Assembly (NCBI RefSeq): GCF_003390885.1
Contig: NZ_QMEL01000001.1
Span: 558,001 to 622,000, forward strand
Length of the DNA: 64,000 nucleotides
Direction: 5' to 3'
Source of the DNA: Pelagibacterium sediminicola
GTDB lineage: Bacteria > Pseudomonadota > Alphaproteobacteria > Rhizobiales > Devosiaceae
The position numbers were made by a program, and so were the translations under genes. The notes beneath the pieces are model-generated. The model ran no database searches. It saw nothing but the letters and a program-made list of their open reading frames with translations, and had not been told where the DNA came from. Of this stretch, positions 53,474 to 62,210 are shown piece after piece (positions within the stretch are counted from its first letter, which is position 1; every line of letters begins with the position of its first letter).

Positions 53474-54241
53474 TCAGAAATCGTCTTTTGCCTTGCGCAG
53501 TGCGCCGAAAACCTCGGCGGCGGGAGCGCCTTCGAGCTTCATGGCTCGCGCCAGCCCCGGATCGTCGGCCCGCAGAAACGGGTTGGCGGCGATCTCGTCG
53601 GCAAGCAGTGCCGGGATGGTGGGCTTGCCCTCGTCGATCTGACGCTGGACCTCCTCGGCGCGGGCCTTGAGGACGGCGTTGCCGGGATCGACCGAAAGCG
53701 CGAAGGCGGCGTTCGAGAGGGTATATTCGTGCCCACAGTAAAGCTGCGTCTGGGGGTCCAGCGCGCGCAGGCGCTCAAGCCCGGCCCACATCACCTCGGG
53801 CGTGCCCTCGAACATGCGGCCCACCCCGAGCGAAAAGAGCGCATCGGCGGCAAAAAGGAGCTTTTCGCCCGGCGCGTGCCAGGAGATATGGCCCAGCGTG
53901 TGGCCGGGGGTGTCGATGATCTCGAAGCGGGTGTCGCCCAACGTAACCGTATCGCCGCCCGCAACCAGATGATCGAGCCCCTCGATCTTGTCGGCTTCGC
54001 CGCGCGGGCCATAAGCCGTTGCGCCGTATTTTTCCTTTAAGGGCAGGATGGCGTCGGTGTGGTCGGAATGGTGATGGGTGATGAACAGGTAATCGAGCGT
54101 CCAGCTCCGCCTTTCGAGCGCGGCGACAACCGCCGCGGTTTCCGGCGCGTCGATCGCTGCGACCTTGCCGGTGGCGGTATCGCGCAAAAGAACGCCGAAA
54201 TTGGTTTCAAGGGCTGGGAAAAGTTCGATTTCAACGGGCAT
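53474..54241 (-). CDS. gloB: Hydroxyacylglutathione hydrolase (glyoxalase II)
   Basis: This 255-residue metallo-beta-lactamase-fold enzyme hydrolyses S-lactoylglutathione. Metal motif THHHSDH (55-61), GHTLGHISWHAPG, LFAADALFSLGVGRMFEG and CGHEYTLSN are present, with the glutathione-binding C-terminal region NPFLRADDP. AAGGAAGGA precedes the ATG at 54241. It may clear methylglyoxal-derived thioesters. It is divergent from the methyltransferase gene. Confidence 0.95.
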   Translation of the reverse strand: MPVEIELFPALETNFGVLLRDTATGKVAAIDAPETAAVVAALERRSWTLDYLFITHHHSDHTDAILPLKEKYGATAYGPRGEADKIEGLDHLVAGGDTVTLGDTRFEIIDTPGHTLGHISWHAPGEKLLFAADALFSLGVGRMFEGTPEVMWAGLERLRALDPQTQLYCGHEYTLSNAAFALSVDPGNAVLKARAEEVQRQIDEGKPTIPALLADEIAANPFLRADDPGLARAMKLEGAPAAEVFGALRKAKDDF

Positions 54242-54355
54242 GGACGGTCCTTCCTTGGGTAACCCCAAACATAGAAAGCGGGAGCGCCAAGGGCAAGGGT
54301 TTGACCTTTATGCGCGCTGGCCTCAAATTGGGCAGGCTCAGAATACGGAGGGCAG

Positions 54356-55090
54356 ATGACACCCGACGTCGAGGGGCTGATCAGGTTTTACAAATCCCCG
54401 CTGGGGTGGCTGACGCGCCATTACATCCGCGAGCAGGTGAGCGCGCTCGCCGGCGACGTGACGGGGCTGCGCATCCTGGGGCTGGGCTTTGCCACCCCCT
54501 ATCTGCGCGGGGCGCTCAAGGGCGCCGAGCGGGTTCTGGCCTTCATGCCCGCACGGCAGGGCGCTTCGGCCTGGCCGCGCGAGGGGCCTTCGCACACGGT
54601 ACTTTGCGACCCGCTGGAATTGCCGCTGACCGATGCGGCGGTCGATCTGGTCATCATCATCCACGGGCTCGAGCACGTGCCCGATGCCGAGGACATGATG
54701 CGCGAGCTCTGGCGGGTCTGCGCTCCCAACGCCCGGCTGGTGATCGCCGTGCCCAAACGGCGGGGGCTGTGGGCCGGCATCGACAATACCCCTCTCGGGT
54801 TCGGATATCCCTATTCGCGCGGGCAGATGGACCAGTTGCTGCGCGCCCATTCGTTCACGCCCGAGGCGTGGCGCGACTGCATCTTCTTTCCTCCGGTGAA
54901 ATCCGGTCCGATCCTGCGTTCGGCCCGGCTCATCGAGCGGACGGGGCGCCTGTTCGGCCCCACGCTGTCCTCGGTGATGTGCGTCAAGGCGAAAAAGGAA
55001 CAGTTTCCTGCTGTCGCCCGGCGCAAGAAGGCCGAAAGGGCCCAGGAGGAACCGGCGCTTGCCCCGCAGACGGCGCGGATGAAGGTTTAA
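54356..55090 (+). CDS. Class I SAM-dependent methyltransferase
   Basis: This 244-residue protein has a Rossmann-type methyltransferase region: GLRILGLGFATPYLRGAL (SAM loop, degenerate), LPLTDAAVDLVIIIHGLEHV (motif for the acidic ribose contact) and LWRVCAPNARLVIAVPKRRG. A basic, Ala/Gln-rich C-terminus follows. It lies divergent from gloB, an arrangement common in Rhizobiales. The substrate is unknown. Confidence 0.88.
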   Translation: MTPDVEGLIRFYKSPLGWLTRHYIREQVSALAGDVTGLRILGLGFATPYLRGALKGAERVLAFMPARQGASAWPREGPSHTVLCDPLELPLTDAAVDLVIIIHGLEHVPDAEDMMRELWRVCAPNARLVIAVPKRRGLWAGIDNTPLGFGYPYSRGQMDQLLRAHSFTPEAWRDCIFFPPVKSGPILRSARLIERTGRLFGPTLSSVMCVKAKKEQFPAVARRKKAERAQEEPALAPQTARMKV

Positions 55091-55114
55091 GGGCGCTGCC
55101 CTCTTTCCCTCCAA

Positions 55115-55204
55115 TTTTTCTCTCGTCTTTGCCCGGCTTGTCCGGGCAATCCAGCCTCTATTGCCGCTGGGTCACCCGGATAAACCGGGTGACGACGGGG
55201 AAAG
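55115..55204. repeat. Intergenic repeat upstream of hisC
   Basis: CTTTGCCCGGCTTGTCCGGG and TCACCCGGATAAACCGGGTG are hairpins of the CCGG-ATAAA-CCGG family. A short relative occurs at 39435-39465. Confidence 0.55.
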
Positions 55205-55323
55205 GGCAGGGGAGCGGGGCATTGTGGCAACACCCGGCGCAAAACCGGGTTTCATGTGCTGCGCAACTGCTCTATGGTCCGCCGCGGTTTTCCTCTCCGT
55301 TTTTCAATAAAAGAGACGATGAA

Positions 55324-56424
55324 GTGAGCGTCCTTTCCGACAAGCCCGTTCCGCAGCCCGGTATCCTGGAGATCGCGCCCTATGTGCCGGGGCGCTCGAG
55401 CGGGCTGGGCAAGGGCGCCGAGATCAAGCTTTCGGCCAATGAATCCCCGCTGGGCGCCAGCCCCAGGGCGATCGCGGCCTATCGGGACATTGCCGAAACG
55501 CTCGAAATCTATCCCGAGGGCTCCTCGCGCGAGTTGCGCGCCGCGCTCGGGGAGGTCAACGGGATCGATCCGGACCGCATCGTCGTGGGGGCGGGCTCGG
55601 ACGAGGTGCTGCACCTTCTCGCCCAGACCTATATCGGGGCCGGTGACGAGGCGGTGATGAGCCAATATGGCTTCATGGTCTATCCCATCATCACGCAAGC
55701 CGCTGGCGGGGTGCCGGTGGTCGCCCCAGAAACGGACTACCGCGCCGATGTGGATGCGATCCTTGCTGCGGTAACGGCGAAAACCAGAATCGTCTTTCTG
55801 GCCAATCCGAACAACCCGACGGGAACCTATCTGGGAGCCGAAGAGCTCGACCGGCTGCACGCGGGGCTGCCCGCCAACGTGCTGCTGGTGATCGATTCGG
55901 CTTACGCGGAATATGTGACGGCAGAGGATTATGGCGTCGGCATCTCGCTGGTCGAGCGCAGCGAGAACGTCGTGATGGTCCGCACCTTCTCGAAAGTGGG
56001 ACTGGCTGCGGCGCGGGTGGGGTGGTTTTACGGGCCCGCCCACATTGTCGATGCGGTCAACCGCATCAGGGGGCCGTTCAACGTCTCGGCGCCCGGTCAG
56101 GTGGCGGCGGCGGCGGCGGCGCGTGATCTGGCCTTTACCGCCAGGCTGCGCGACCACAACGCCAGGTGGCGGGACTGGCTGACAGACGAGCTTTCGAGCA
56201 ACCGGATGCGGGTTCTCCCCAGTCAGGGCAATTTCGTTCTGGTCATCTTCCCCGACACGCCGGGCAAGACGGCGGCCGATGCCAACCGCGCGCTGCTCGA
56301 AGCGGGATTGATCGTGCGCGAGATGGGCGGTTATGGCATTGCCAACGGCTTGCGCATCTCGATCGGCAACGAGGAGGCGATGCGCGCCGTCGCCGCTTGC
56401 CTCAAGAGTTTCATGGATAGTTAG
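55324..56424 (+). CDS. hisC: Histidinol-phosphate (aromatic) aminotransferase
   Basis: This 366-residue fold-type I PLP enzyme has KLSANESPLGASPRAIAAY, VVGAGSDEVLHLLAQTY, FLANPNNPTGTYLG, the PLP lysine K224 in VRTFSKVGLAAARVGW and GLRISIGNEEAM. Start is GTG at 55324. It is fused by position to tyrC (adjacent stop and start), so it may act as the aromatic aminotransferase of phenylalanine/tyrosine synthesis as well as in histidine synthesis. Confidence 0.9.
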   Translation: MSVLSDKPVPQPGILEIAPYVPGRSSGLGKGAEIKLSANESPLGASPRAIAAYRDIAETLEIYPEGSSRELRAALGEVNGIDPDRIVVGAGSDEVLHLLAQTYIGAGDEAVMSQYGFMVYPIITQAAGGVPVVAPETDYRADVDAILAAVTAKTRIVFLANPNNPTGTYLGAEELDRLHAGLPANVLLVIDSAYAEYVTAEDYGVGISLVERSENVVMVRTFSKVGLAAARVGWFYGPAHIVDAVNRIRGPFNVSAPGQVAAAAAARDLAFTARLRDHNARWRDWLTDELSSNRMRVLPSQGNFVLVIFPDTPGKTAADANRALLEAGLIVREMGGYGIANGLRISIGNEEAMRAVAACLKSFMDS

Positions 56425-57342
56425 ATGATCGAAAAACTTGCCCTTATCGGCATCGGGCTTATCGGCTCCTCGATCGCACGCGGCGTGAGGGCCAGGGGGC
56501 TGGCCCGGACCATCGCGATTTCGACGCGCAAGAAGGATACGCTTGCCGAGGCCGAAGCGCTGGGGCTGGGCGATATCTATACGCTCGATGCGGCCGAGGC
56601 GGTCAGGAACGCCGATCTCGTGATCCTTTGCACGCCCGTTGGCGCCTATGAGGCGGTCATGGACCAGATCGCCCCGGCGCTGGCGCCGGGGGCCATCCTG
56701 TCCGATGTCGGCTCGGTCAAGGGCCACGTCCATCAGGCGCTCAAGCCCAAAATTCCGCAAGGGGTGCATTTCATTCCCGGCCACCCGCTGGCGGGCACCG
56801 AGCATTCCGGGCCGGCGGCAGGGTTTGCCGAGCTTTTCGAGAACCGCTGGTGCGTCCTGACGCCCGATGCGGACGCCGATCCGCAGGCGGTCGAAAAGCT
56901 CACCGCCTTCTGGCAGGGGCTGGGGGCCAATGTCGAGACGATGGACCCCACGCATCACGATCTGGTGCTGGCCATCACCAGCCACGTGCCGCACCTTGTG
57001 GCCTATAATATCGTGGGCACGGTGGCCGATCTGGAGGCGCATACGCAATCGGAAGTCATCAAGTTTTCCGCCTCCGGGTTCCGCGATTTCACCCGTATCG
57101 CGGCTTCCGATCCCGTGATGTGGCGCGACGTGTTCCTCACCAATCGCGACGCGGTGCTCGAAATGCTGGGGCGGTTCCTCGAGGACCTTTCGGTGCTTCA
57201 GCGCGCGGTCAGGATCGGAGACGGTCCGGCGCTCGAGGATCTGTTCACCCGCACCCGCGCCATCCGCCGCTCGATCATCGAGGCGGGCCAGGAGACCGAT
57301 GCGCCCGACTTCGGGCGGCACGGGGCATCGCCCAAAAAATAA
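56425..57342 (+). CDS. tyrC: Prephenate/arogenate dehydrogenase (TyrA/TyrC family)
   Basis: This 305-residue NAD(P)-dependent enzyme of tyrosine biosynthesis has a dinucleotide fold ALIGIGLIGSSIARGVRARG and the conserved DVGSVKGHVHQAL, HFIPGHPLAGTEHSGP, MDPTHHDLVLAITSHVPHLV and DFTRIAASDPVMWRDVFLTN. It begins immediately after the hisC stop. Prephenate versus arogenate preference cannot be read from the sequence. Confidence 0.93.
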   Translation: MIEKLALIGIGLIGSSIARGVRARGLARTIAISTRKKDTLAEAEALGLGDIYTLDAAEAVRNADLVILCTPVGAYEAVMDQIAPALAPGAILSDVGSVKGHVHQALKPKIPQGVHFIPGHPLAGTEHSGPAAGFAELFENRWCVLTPDADADPQAVEKLTAFWQGLGANVETMDPTHHDLVLAITSHVPHLVAYNIVGTVADLEAHTQSEVIKFSASGFRDFTRIAASDPVMWRDVFLTNRDAVLEMLGRFLEDLSVLQRAVRIGDGPALEDLFTRTRAIRRSIIEAGQETDAPDFGRHGASPKK

Positions 57343-57352
57343 TGACCGCACT

Positions 57353-58356
57353 CTAGGTGCCCGTGGAGCGCAACGTTTCGTCGGCCAGGGGGCCGGACAG
57401 CCCCGGCATGGCGCCATTGGCGCAGACCACGCGGTCGCGGCCGTCCGATTTGGCGCGGTAGAGCGCCCGGTCGGCGGCGCGGTAAAGGTCGCGGGCCGAA
57501 TGGCCCTGGGAGAGTTCGGCTATGCCCACCGAAAAGGTCACCGGCTGTGGGAGCGGCAGGGGCTGGCTGGCGCGCAGCCAGTCGCGGCGGAACCGCTGCA
57601 CGGCCCGCCAGCCCGCCTCGATATGGGTGCCGGGCATGATGAGCAGGAATTCCTCGCCCCCACCCGTCCGGCGCGATTGATATTGCGGAAAGCGCCGGCC
57701 AGTTCGCGGCCCAGATGGCGCAATACCTCGTCGCCCGCGTCGTGGCCGAGCGTGTCGTTGATCTGCTTGAAGTGATCCAGATCGATGAGCGCGATGGTGA
57801 GCGGGCTGGCCGTGCGGGCCGCCGTATCGAGATAGCGCATGATGGCGCGGCGACTGGCAGTGCCCGTCAACTCGTCGGTCCGTGCTTCTTCCTGGGCGGC
57901 GTCGCGGGCGATGGTGAGATCGGTCTCCTTGGCCTTGAAGGCCGTAAGATCGACAAGGACCAGAAGTACCCAGCCGTCGCCATAGCTGGTTTCGTGCGCC
58001 TGGAACCAGCGCCCGTCGCGGAAATCGATCTCGAACCGCCGATAGGGCACCGAGCGTCGCCGGCGGCGGGCGGCCCTGAGCCAGAATTCGATGTCGTCAG
58101 TCCGGATCAGCGGGCCCTGCCCGGTTCCGTGACAGCGGCGGATGACGCTCGAAAAGGTCTGGGGGCCGTCCGCGACGGCATAGAGCGAGGCAAAGCTGGA
58201 ACTGCAATAGACCAGCCGGTCATCGGGATCGAACAGGGCCAGAGGGACGGGGCTTGCCGCAATGCCTTCGACGAGCCGGGAGATCGTCTCGACGCCGTAT
58301 CCCGCGACGAGGCCGCGAACGGACGCAGGAATGTCGGCCTTGAGGCGTGTGACCAT
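57353..58356 (-). pseudogene. PAS-GGDEF diguanylate cyclase gene with a frameshift at the GGEEF motif
   Basis: An N-terminal PAS-like domain (PLALFDPDDRLVYCSSSF) leads into a GGDEF domain (DELTGTASRRAIM, ALIDLDHFKQINDTLGHDAG). The frame then goes wrong at about 57661-57669: the -1 frame continues GGGEEFLLIMPGTHIEAGW and a complete C-terminus (VTFSVGIAELSQGHSARD, YRAKSDGRDRVV). Adding one base gives AGR-x-GGEEF at normal spacing. Either a recent inactivation, programmed shift or sequencing error. Intact, it would synthesise c-di-GMP. Confidence 0.88.
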
Positions 58357-58544
58357 GGGGTCCGCGATCCGTTTTCCGGTTGGATGACGCGCCCTGCGGC
58401 GGGCGGATCATGCGCGATAAGCCAAGCAAGCCACGGCGGAGATTGCCAAGCTTTTAACGCATCCGGTTTTGCCGTGCGTTTCGTTGCCGGTGGATTACGC
58501 GCGGGGCGGGGTTTTTAGTCAAATTGCGAAATTCCCCGTCTTTT

Positions 58545-59510
58545 TCAAAAAAGCGGGGCGATGGCCATGACCGGCAGGATGCCCACAAAGAGCATGCCCC
58601 CGCGCGCCGACAGGTTCTGGCTATAGGTGCCCTCGGCGTCGGGCTCACCAAGGAGCATGGCGGCGAGCGGGTCCTGGACAAGGCCGGGGAAACGTTCGAC
58701 CAGCCCCTGCGAGGAGACGGCGAGCGTTGCATTGAGCCGGCCCGCGTCATCAAGGGTGGCATCGCCACTGGCGCTGAACGCCATGTCCTGGGCGTGGGCC
58801 TCCAATTGCCTGAGGGTCGCCGTACCGCCCGCCATCTGCCAGAGGCGCAGGGCGTCGGGGCGGGCGAGGAGATCGAATGGCGGCAGGCCGGTCAATCGCC
58901 CGTCCATGCTCGCCTCGCCATCGGCGATCGCAAAATCCTCGACTGCAAGCCCATCGAGGCGGGCATAGATGTCGAGGCTCGTGCCCTGGGCCTCGGGGGG
59001 GTGGGCCGATGTGGCATCGATGAGGTGGAATTCGAGGTGGCTGGCGCGGGCAAGTTCCACCGATCCGAACAGGGCATCGGCGTGGACCAGATTGTCGCCG
59101 ATCATCGAGAAGCGGGCGAGGCGGTCGCCGCCGAGACGCAGGCTGGCGCGCAGATTGTCCCAGCGCAATTCATGGGTGCTGCCGGTGAAGGCATCGGAAA
59201 GGCGCGCGGGGCTGTGGGCAAAGAGCTGGAGGTGGGTGGGGCGGTAGAAAAGCGCGGTGGCGCTGAGCTCCGGGATCGTCAGGGTCAGGTCGCCCGAGGT
59301 GATTTCGGCGTTGGTGCAGACGGGCGAGAAATGGAAGGGAAAGCCCGAAACGGCAAACGTCCCGCAGGCGATGCGGGGGGAGGTGGTCCCGTCGGCCGCG
59401 GCCAGCCGCTCGGCTTCCGCGCCGATCCGGTTGGCGATGTAATACCAGCCGCCGGCCCAAAGGGCCGTGGCGCCGAGAACAAGGACGATGAGAATAAGGA
59501 ATCGCTTCAT
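58545..59510 (-). CDS. DUF2125-domain membrane-anchored protein
   Basis: This 321-residue protein has an N-terminal transmembrane anchor (about 4-26) and a long beta-rich periplasmic DUF2125 region (RIACGTFAVSGFPFHFSPVC, LARFSMIGDNLVHADALF, LPPFDLLARPDAL, DDAGRLNATLAVSSQGL). The family is typical of alphaproteobacteria and has no known function. A CCCCG-CTTTTT hairpin (58534-58558) covers the stop. Confidence 0.88.
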   Translation of the reverse strand: MKRFLILIVLVLGATALWAGGWYYIANRIGAEAERLAAADGTTSPRIACGTFAVSGFPFHFSPVCTNAEITSGDLTLTIPELSATALFYRPTHLQLFAHSPARLSDAFTGSTHELRWDNLRASLRLGGDRLARFSMIGDNLVHADALFGSVELARASHLEFHLIDATSAHPPEAQGTSLDIYARLDGLAVEDFAIADGEASMDGRLTGLPPFDLLARPDALRLWQMAGGTATLRQLEAHAQDMAFSASGDATLDDAGRLNATLAVSSQGLVERFPGLVQDPLAAMLLGEPDAEGTYSQNLSARGGMLFVGILPVMAIAPLF

Positions 59511-59856
59511 GGCTCCATCTTCTATCGCGCGGGAACGTGGCCGTCATCGGGCAATATTGGTGGCAGGGCAATCGCATATGGTTCGGCTGACGCCGAATCC
59601 CCCCTCCCCTTTCGGCGCTCGCAAGGGTCCACTGGACCCTTGCGTTCCGGCGCTGCCGGAACCGCTTGAAAGTCCCCCACAAGGGGGGAGGTGCTGGCCT
59701 TGTGCGTAGGGAAGTTCCCAAGAAAAGGAAACACCCTCCCCTTGATGGGGAGGGTTGGGGAGGGGTGAAGCCACAAGCGCAGATTCATATGCGATGGCCC
59801 TGATATCGGCGGGCGGCCCGCTTGCGGGCGGGGCCGAGTCGTGGCATCGAAGAGGC
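59511..59856. other. Gap filled largely by a dispersed repeat upstream of chaC
   Basis: No gene is visible. 59598-59767 is the CTCCCC/GGGGAG repeat. The remaining 90 bp up to the chaC-like start holds a weak ribosome site only. Confidence 0.55.
59598..59767 (+). repeat. GC-rich dispersed repeat (CTCCCC/GGGGAG family), copy 2
   Basis: The element contains CCCCCACAAGGGGGGAGGTG, CTGGCCTTGTGCGTAGGGAA and CACCCTCCCCTTGATGGGGA, ending GGGGAGGGGTGAAG. It shares flanks GCCACAAGCGC with the copy at 62043, and has an extra palindromic arm (AAGGGTCCACTGGACCCTT). Confidence 0.8.
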
Positions 59857-60408
59857 ATGTCCCATTCTATCGACGCTCCCGTTCCCTGGATATTCGGGTA
59901 TGGATCGCTGATCTGGTCGCCGGGCTTTGCCTATGAGGCCGCCGAGCGCGCGCTGCTGCGCGGGGCGCACAGGCGGCTGTGCGTCCTGTCCCACCACCAT
60001 CGCGGAACGCCCGAGCGGCCGGGACTGGTGTTCGGGCTCGAACGCGGGGGTGCCTGCGTGGGGCGGGCGTTCAGGGTCGCGCCCGATGCCTGGCCGGCGG
60101 TGCGCGACTATCTGCGCGAGCGCGAGCAGGTGACGGCGGTCTATCGCGAGGCCCTGCGTACGGTAAGGCTCGCGGGCGGGGAGACCGTCACGGCGCTTGT
60201 GTTTCTCGCCGATCCCGGTCACGCGCAATATGCGGGACGGCTGTCGCTCGATGAGCAGCTTGCCTATGTGCACGGCGCGCGGGGGTCTTCGGGGGCCAAT
60301 GAGGACTATGTCATCAACACCGCCGAACATCTGGCGGTGCTGGGGATCAAAGACCGGCAGGTGCTGGCGCTGAGCGCCATGCTCAAAAACGGCAGACAGG
60401 GCGCTTGA
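59857..60408 (+). CDS. Gamma-glutamylcyclotransferase (ChaC family)
   Basis: This 183-residue enzyme breaks gamma-glutamyl peptides such as glutathione into 5-oxoproline. The substrate loop WIFGYGSLIWSPGF and the YLREREQVTAVYRE segment with the catalytic Glu are present. The start at 59857 was chosen; the open frame extends upstream into the repeat without support. A hairpin repeat follows. Confidence 0.93.
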   Translation: MSHSIDAPVPWIFGYGSLIWSPGFAYEAAERALLRGAHRRLCVLSHHHRGTPERPGLVFGLERGGACVGRAFRVAPDAWPAVRDYLREREQVTAVYREALRTVRLAGGETVTALVFLADPGHAQYAGRLSLDEQLAYVHGARGSSGANEDYVINTAEHLAVLGIKDRQVLALSAMLKNGRQGA

Positions 60409-60427
60409 GGCCCGGGATGCTCTAAAC

Positions 60428-60462
60428 TGAACGAATCGAACGAAAACCGTTCAATTCGTTCA
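60428..60462. terminator. GAACG-type hairpin between convergent genes
   Basis: TGAACGAATCGAACG (60428-60442) pairs with CGTTCAATTCGTTCA (60448-60462) with one wobble. It is a diverged copy of the hairpin after livM and probably terminates transcription from both sides. Confidence 0.6.
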
Positions 60463-60472
60463 CTTGAAAATT

Positions 60473-60817
60473 TCAGGCGGCGCTGCGCCCGATGGCGGCA
60501 TGGGTGCCTTCAAGGTCCCACACCAGCGTCATGCGGGCCAGGTCGTCGCCCGGCGCGGGCAGGGTGAGGATGGAGGCACCTGCGGCGAGCGCTGTGCGAA
60601 AGCGCGCGCGGCTGGCGTGGTCGATGACCAGATCCTCGGAAATTCCGGCCCAGCGGATCGTGCCGTGATCGCACAAAACGTAGAGCTGGCCCTCGCGCAA
60701 CGCAAACCCTTCCGCCTCGACGGCGGTCAGAACGTAGCGCCGCCCCGACCGTCCGGTCCACAGCACTCGCAGGGCCTTGATGCCGCTCTCTGGCGCAATT
60801 GCAGCTTCATGAGTCAT
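60473..60817 (-). CDS. Uncharacterised 114-residue protein behind a LexA-box promoter
   Basis: I do not recognise a named family. The protein reads IKALRVLWTGRSGRRYVLTA, then LCDHGTIRWAGISEDLVIDH, ASRARFRTALAAGASILTLP and ends DLARMTLVWDLEGTHAAI. It is soluble, mixed alpha/beta, with no signal or membrane segment. GGAGGGG lies six bases before the ATG at 60817. An SOS-type promoter is 130 bp upstream, suggesting induction on DNA damage. The role is unknown. Confidence 0.75.
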   Translation of the reverse strand: MTHEAAIAPESGIKALRVLWTGRSGRRYVLTAVEAEGFALREGQLYVLCDHGTIRWAGISEDLVIDHASRARFRTALAAGASILTLPAPGDDLARMTLVWDLEGTHAAIGRSAA

Positions 60818-60946
60818 GGCCGCCCCTCCAGGGACCAAATCGGGGTTTGGAACATCCGGTTGCGCGTGGTGCGTTGAACGCCAGCGCTTCCGACCCGTTC
60901 CACACTACGCCCCACCGGGTGAACCGGGGATAAACGGGGCAAAGAA

Positions 60947-60980
60947 GAACAAAATTAGAACAAATGCGATCGATCGTCAA
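60947..60980 (-). promoter_or_regulatory. SOS promoter: LexA box on the -10 element
   Basis: Read on the minus strand, TTGACG (60980-60975) is followed by a 17-base spacer and TAATTT (60957-60952). The LexA box GTTCTAATTTTGTTC (60961-60947) overlaps the -10 completely. It matches GTTC-N7-GTTC, the established alphaproteobacterial LexA consensus. Confidence 0.65.
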
Positions 60981-61087
60981 TATTGCAATCCGACGATTAG
61001 GCGACGATAGGGAGAAAAAGTCAATATATTGTGTTCATGGTATGGCGGGGCACAATCTGTGCGTCAAAATGACTCGATGACGGGCGC

Positions 61088-61897
61088 TCAGAGCTTGTCG
61101 CCGATCTGGGTCTCCAAGCGCGCCAGAGCCTCGCGCAGCCGCGGCGAAATGGGGCGGGCCAGGCCTTCGCGGGCGTCTTCGAGCACCATGCGGTTGGTCT
61201 CGGTTTCGATGGCATTGGTCAGCGTTGCCAGAAATTCGTCGGCGGCAAGGCCGGGCATGATGGGAGGCAGGAATTTGGCGCGCGCCGTGCCGGGCCAGAG
61301 AACGAGGCTGTTGCGCCCCCAGTAGAGGCCCGAGGTCAGCGCCACCGGCACCACCGGCACATCGAGCGCCCGATACATCTTGACGATGCCCGAGCGGTAG
61401 GCGGGCTCGTCGAGCGGGGCACGGCGGGTGCCCTCGGGGAAGATGACGACGCGGTAACCCCGCGCCAGCGCGGCCCGCGCCTCTTCCATCATCAGGGGCA
61501 GGGCGTCCTTGCCCTTCTTGCGGTCGACCGAGATGGTGTTGATCCAGCGCGCCGCCCAGCCAAAGAGGGGAATATCGAGCAGTTCCTTCTTGGCAATGAA
61601 TGCAGGCTCTTCGGTATGGGGGAGGATGGCGAAGATGTCCCAGTCGGACTGGTGCTTGGCGCCGATGATGCAGCCGCCCCCGGGGATGTTTTCGGCACCG
61701 CTCACCTTTGTGCGGATGCCCACGATCCAGCGCAGGAAAAAAAGATTGGCGCGGCCCCAATACATGGCGATGGCCTTGCCCTGATCCCGCGCCCCGGGAG
61801 TGAGCCTGCTCATCAGGCCCACGACGATGGCGAGCGGAATGGTGTGTATGAAGAACACGAGATAGAAAACGATCGAGCGCATGGCCTGAATGATCAT
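61088..61897 (-). CDS. plsC: 1-acyl-sn-glycerol-3-phosphate acyltransferase (PlsC family)
   Basis: This 269-residue membrane-associated enzyme makes phosphatidic acid. The acyltransferase motifs are HQSDWD (HX4D, H82/D87), IPLFGWAARWINTISVDR and FPEGTRRAP, with VPVVPVALTSGLYWG. An N-terminal hydrophobic helix (about 8-30) anchors it. Start 61897 has AAGG eight bases upstream; ATG 61912 would add five residues. Confidence 0.92.
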   Translation of the reverse strand: MIIQAMRSIVFYLVFFIHTIPLAIVVGLMSRLTPGARDQGKAIAMYWGRANLFFLRWIVGIRTKVSGAENIPGGGCIIGAKHQSDWDIFAILPHTEEPAFIAKKELLDIPLFGWAARWINTISVDRKKGKDALPLMMEEARAALARGYRVVIFPEGTRRAPLDEPAYRSGIVKMYRALDVPVVPVALTSGLYWGRNSLVLWPGTARAKFLPPIMPGLAADEFLATLTNAIETETNRMVLEDAREGLARPISPRLREALARLETQIGDKL

Positions 61898-62042
61898 CCG
61901 GGCGGCCTTCATCCTCAAAATTTCAGCGCCACATCGCTTAGCGTTCCGCGCGCGGGGGGGCAAGCGGCAAACGTCGGAGGAGGCAAGGTGGAGACTTCGT
62001 CCTCAGGAGGCAGCACCAACATAGTTGCTTCGGCTTACGCCG

Positions 62043-62158
62043 ATCCCCCCTCCCAGCCTCCCCCACAAGGGGGGAGGTGCTGGCCTTGTGCGTATGGGAG
62101 CGCCCAAGAAAAGAATGCACCCTCCCCTTGATGGGGAGGGCTGGGGAGGGGTGAAGCC
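62043..62158 (+). repeat. GC-rich dispersed repeat (CTCCCC/GGGGAG family), copy 3
   Basis: A shorter copy without the central palindromic arm: CCCCCACAAGGGGGGAGGTG, CTGGCCTTGTGCGTATGGGA, CACCCTCCCCTTGATGGGGA. It is followed by AAGCCACAAGCGC as at 59770, so flanking sequence was duplicated with it. Confidence 0.8.
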
Positions 62159-62210
62159 ACAAGCGCGGATATGAAATGCGAAGGGCCCTGTCTTCACGGC
62201 GGAAGCGGGC

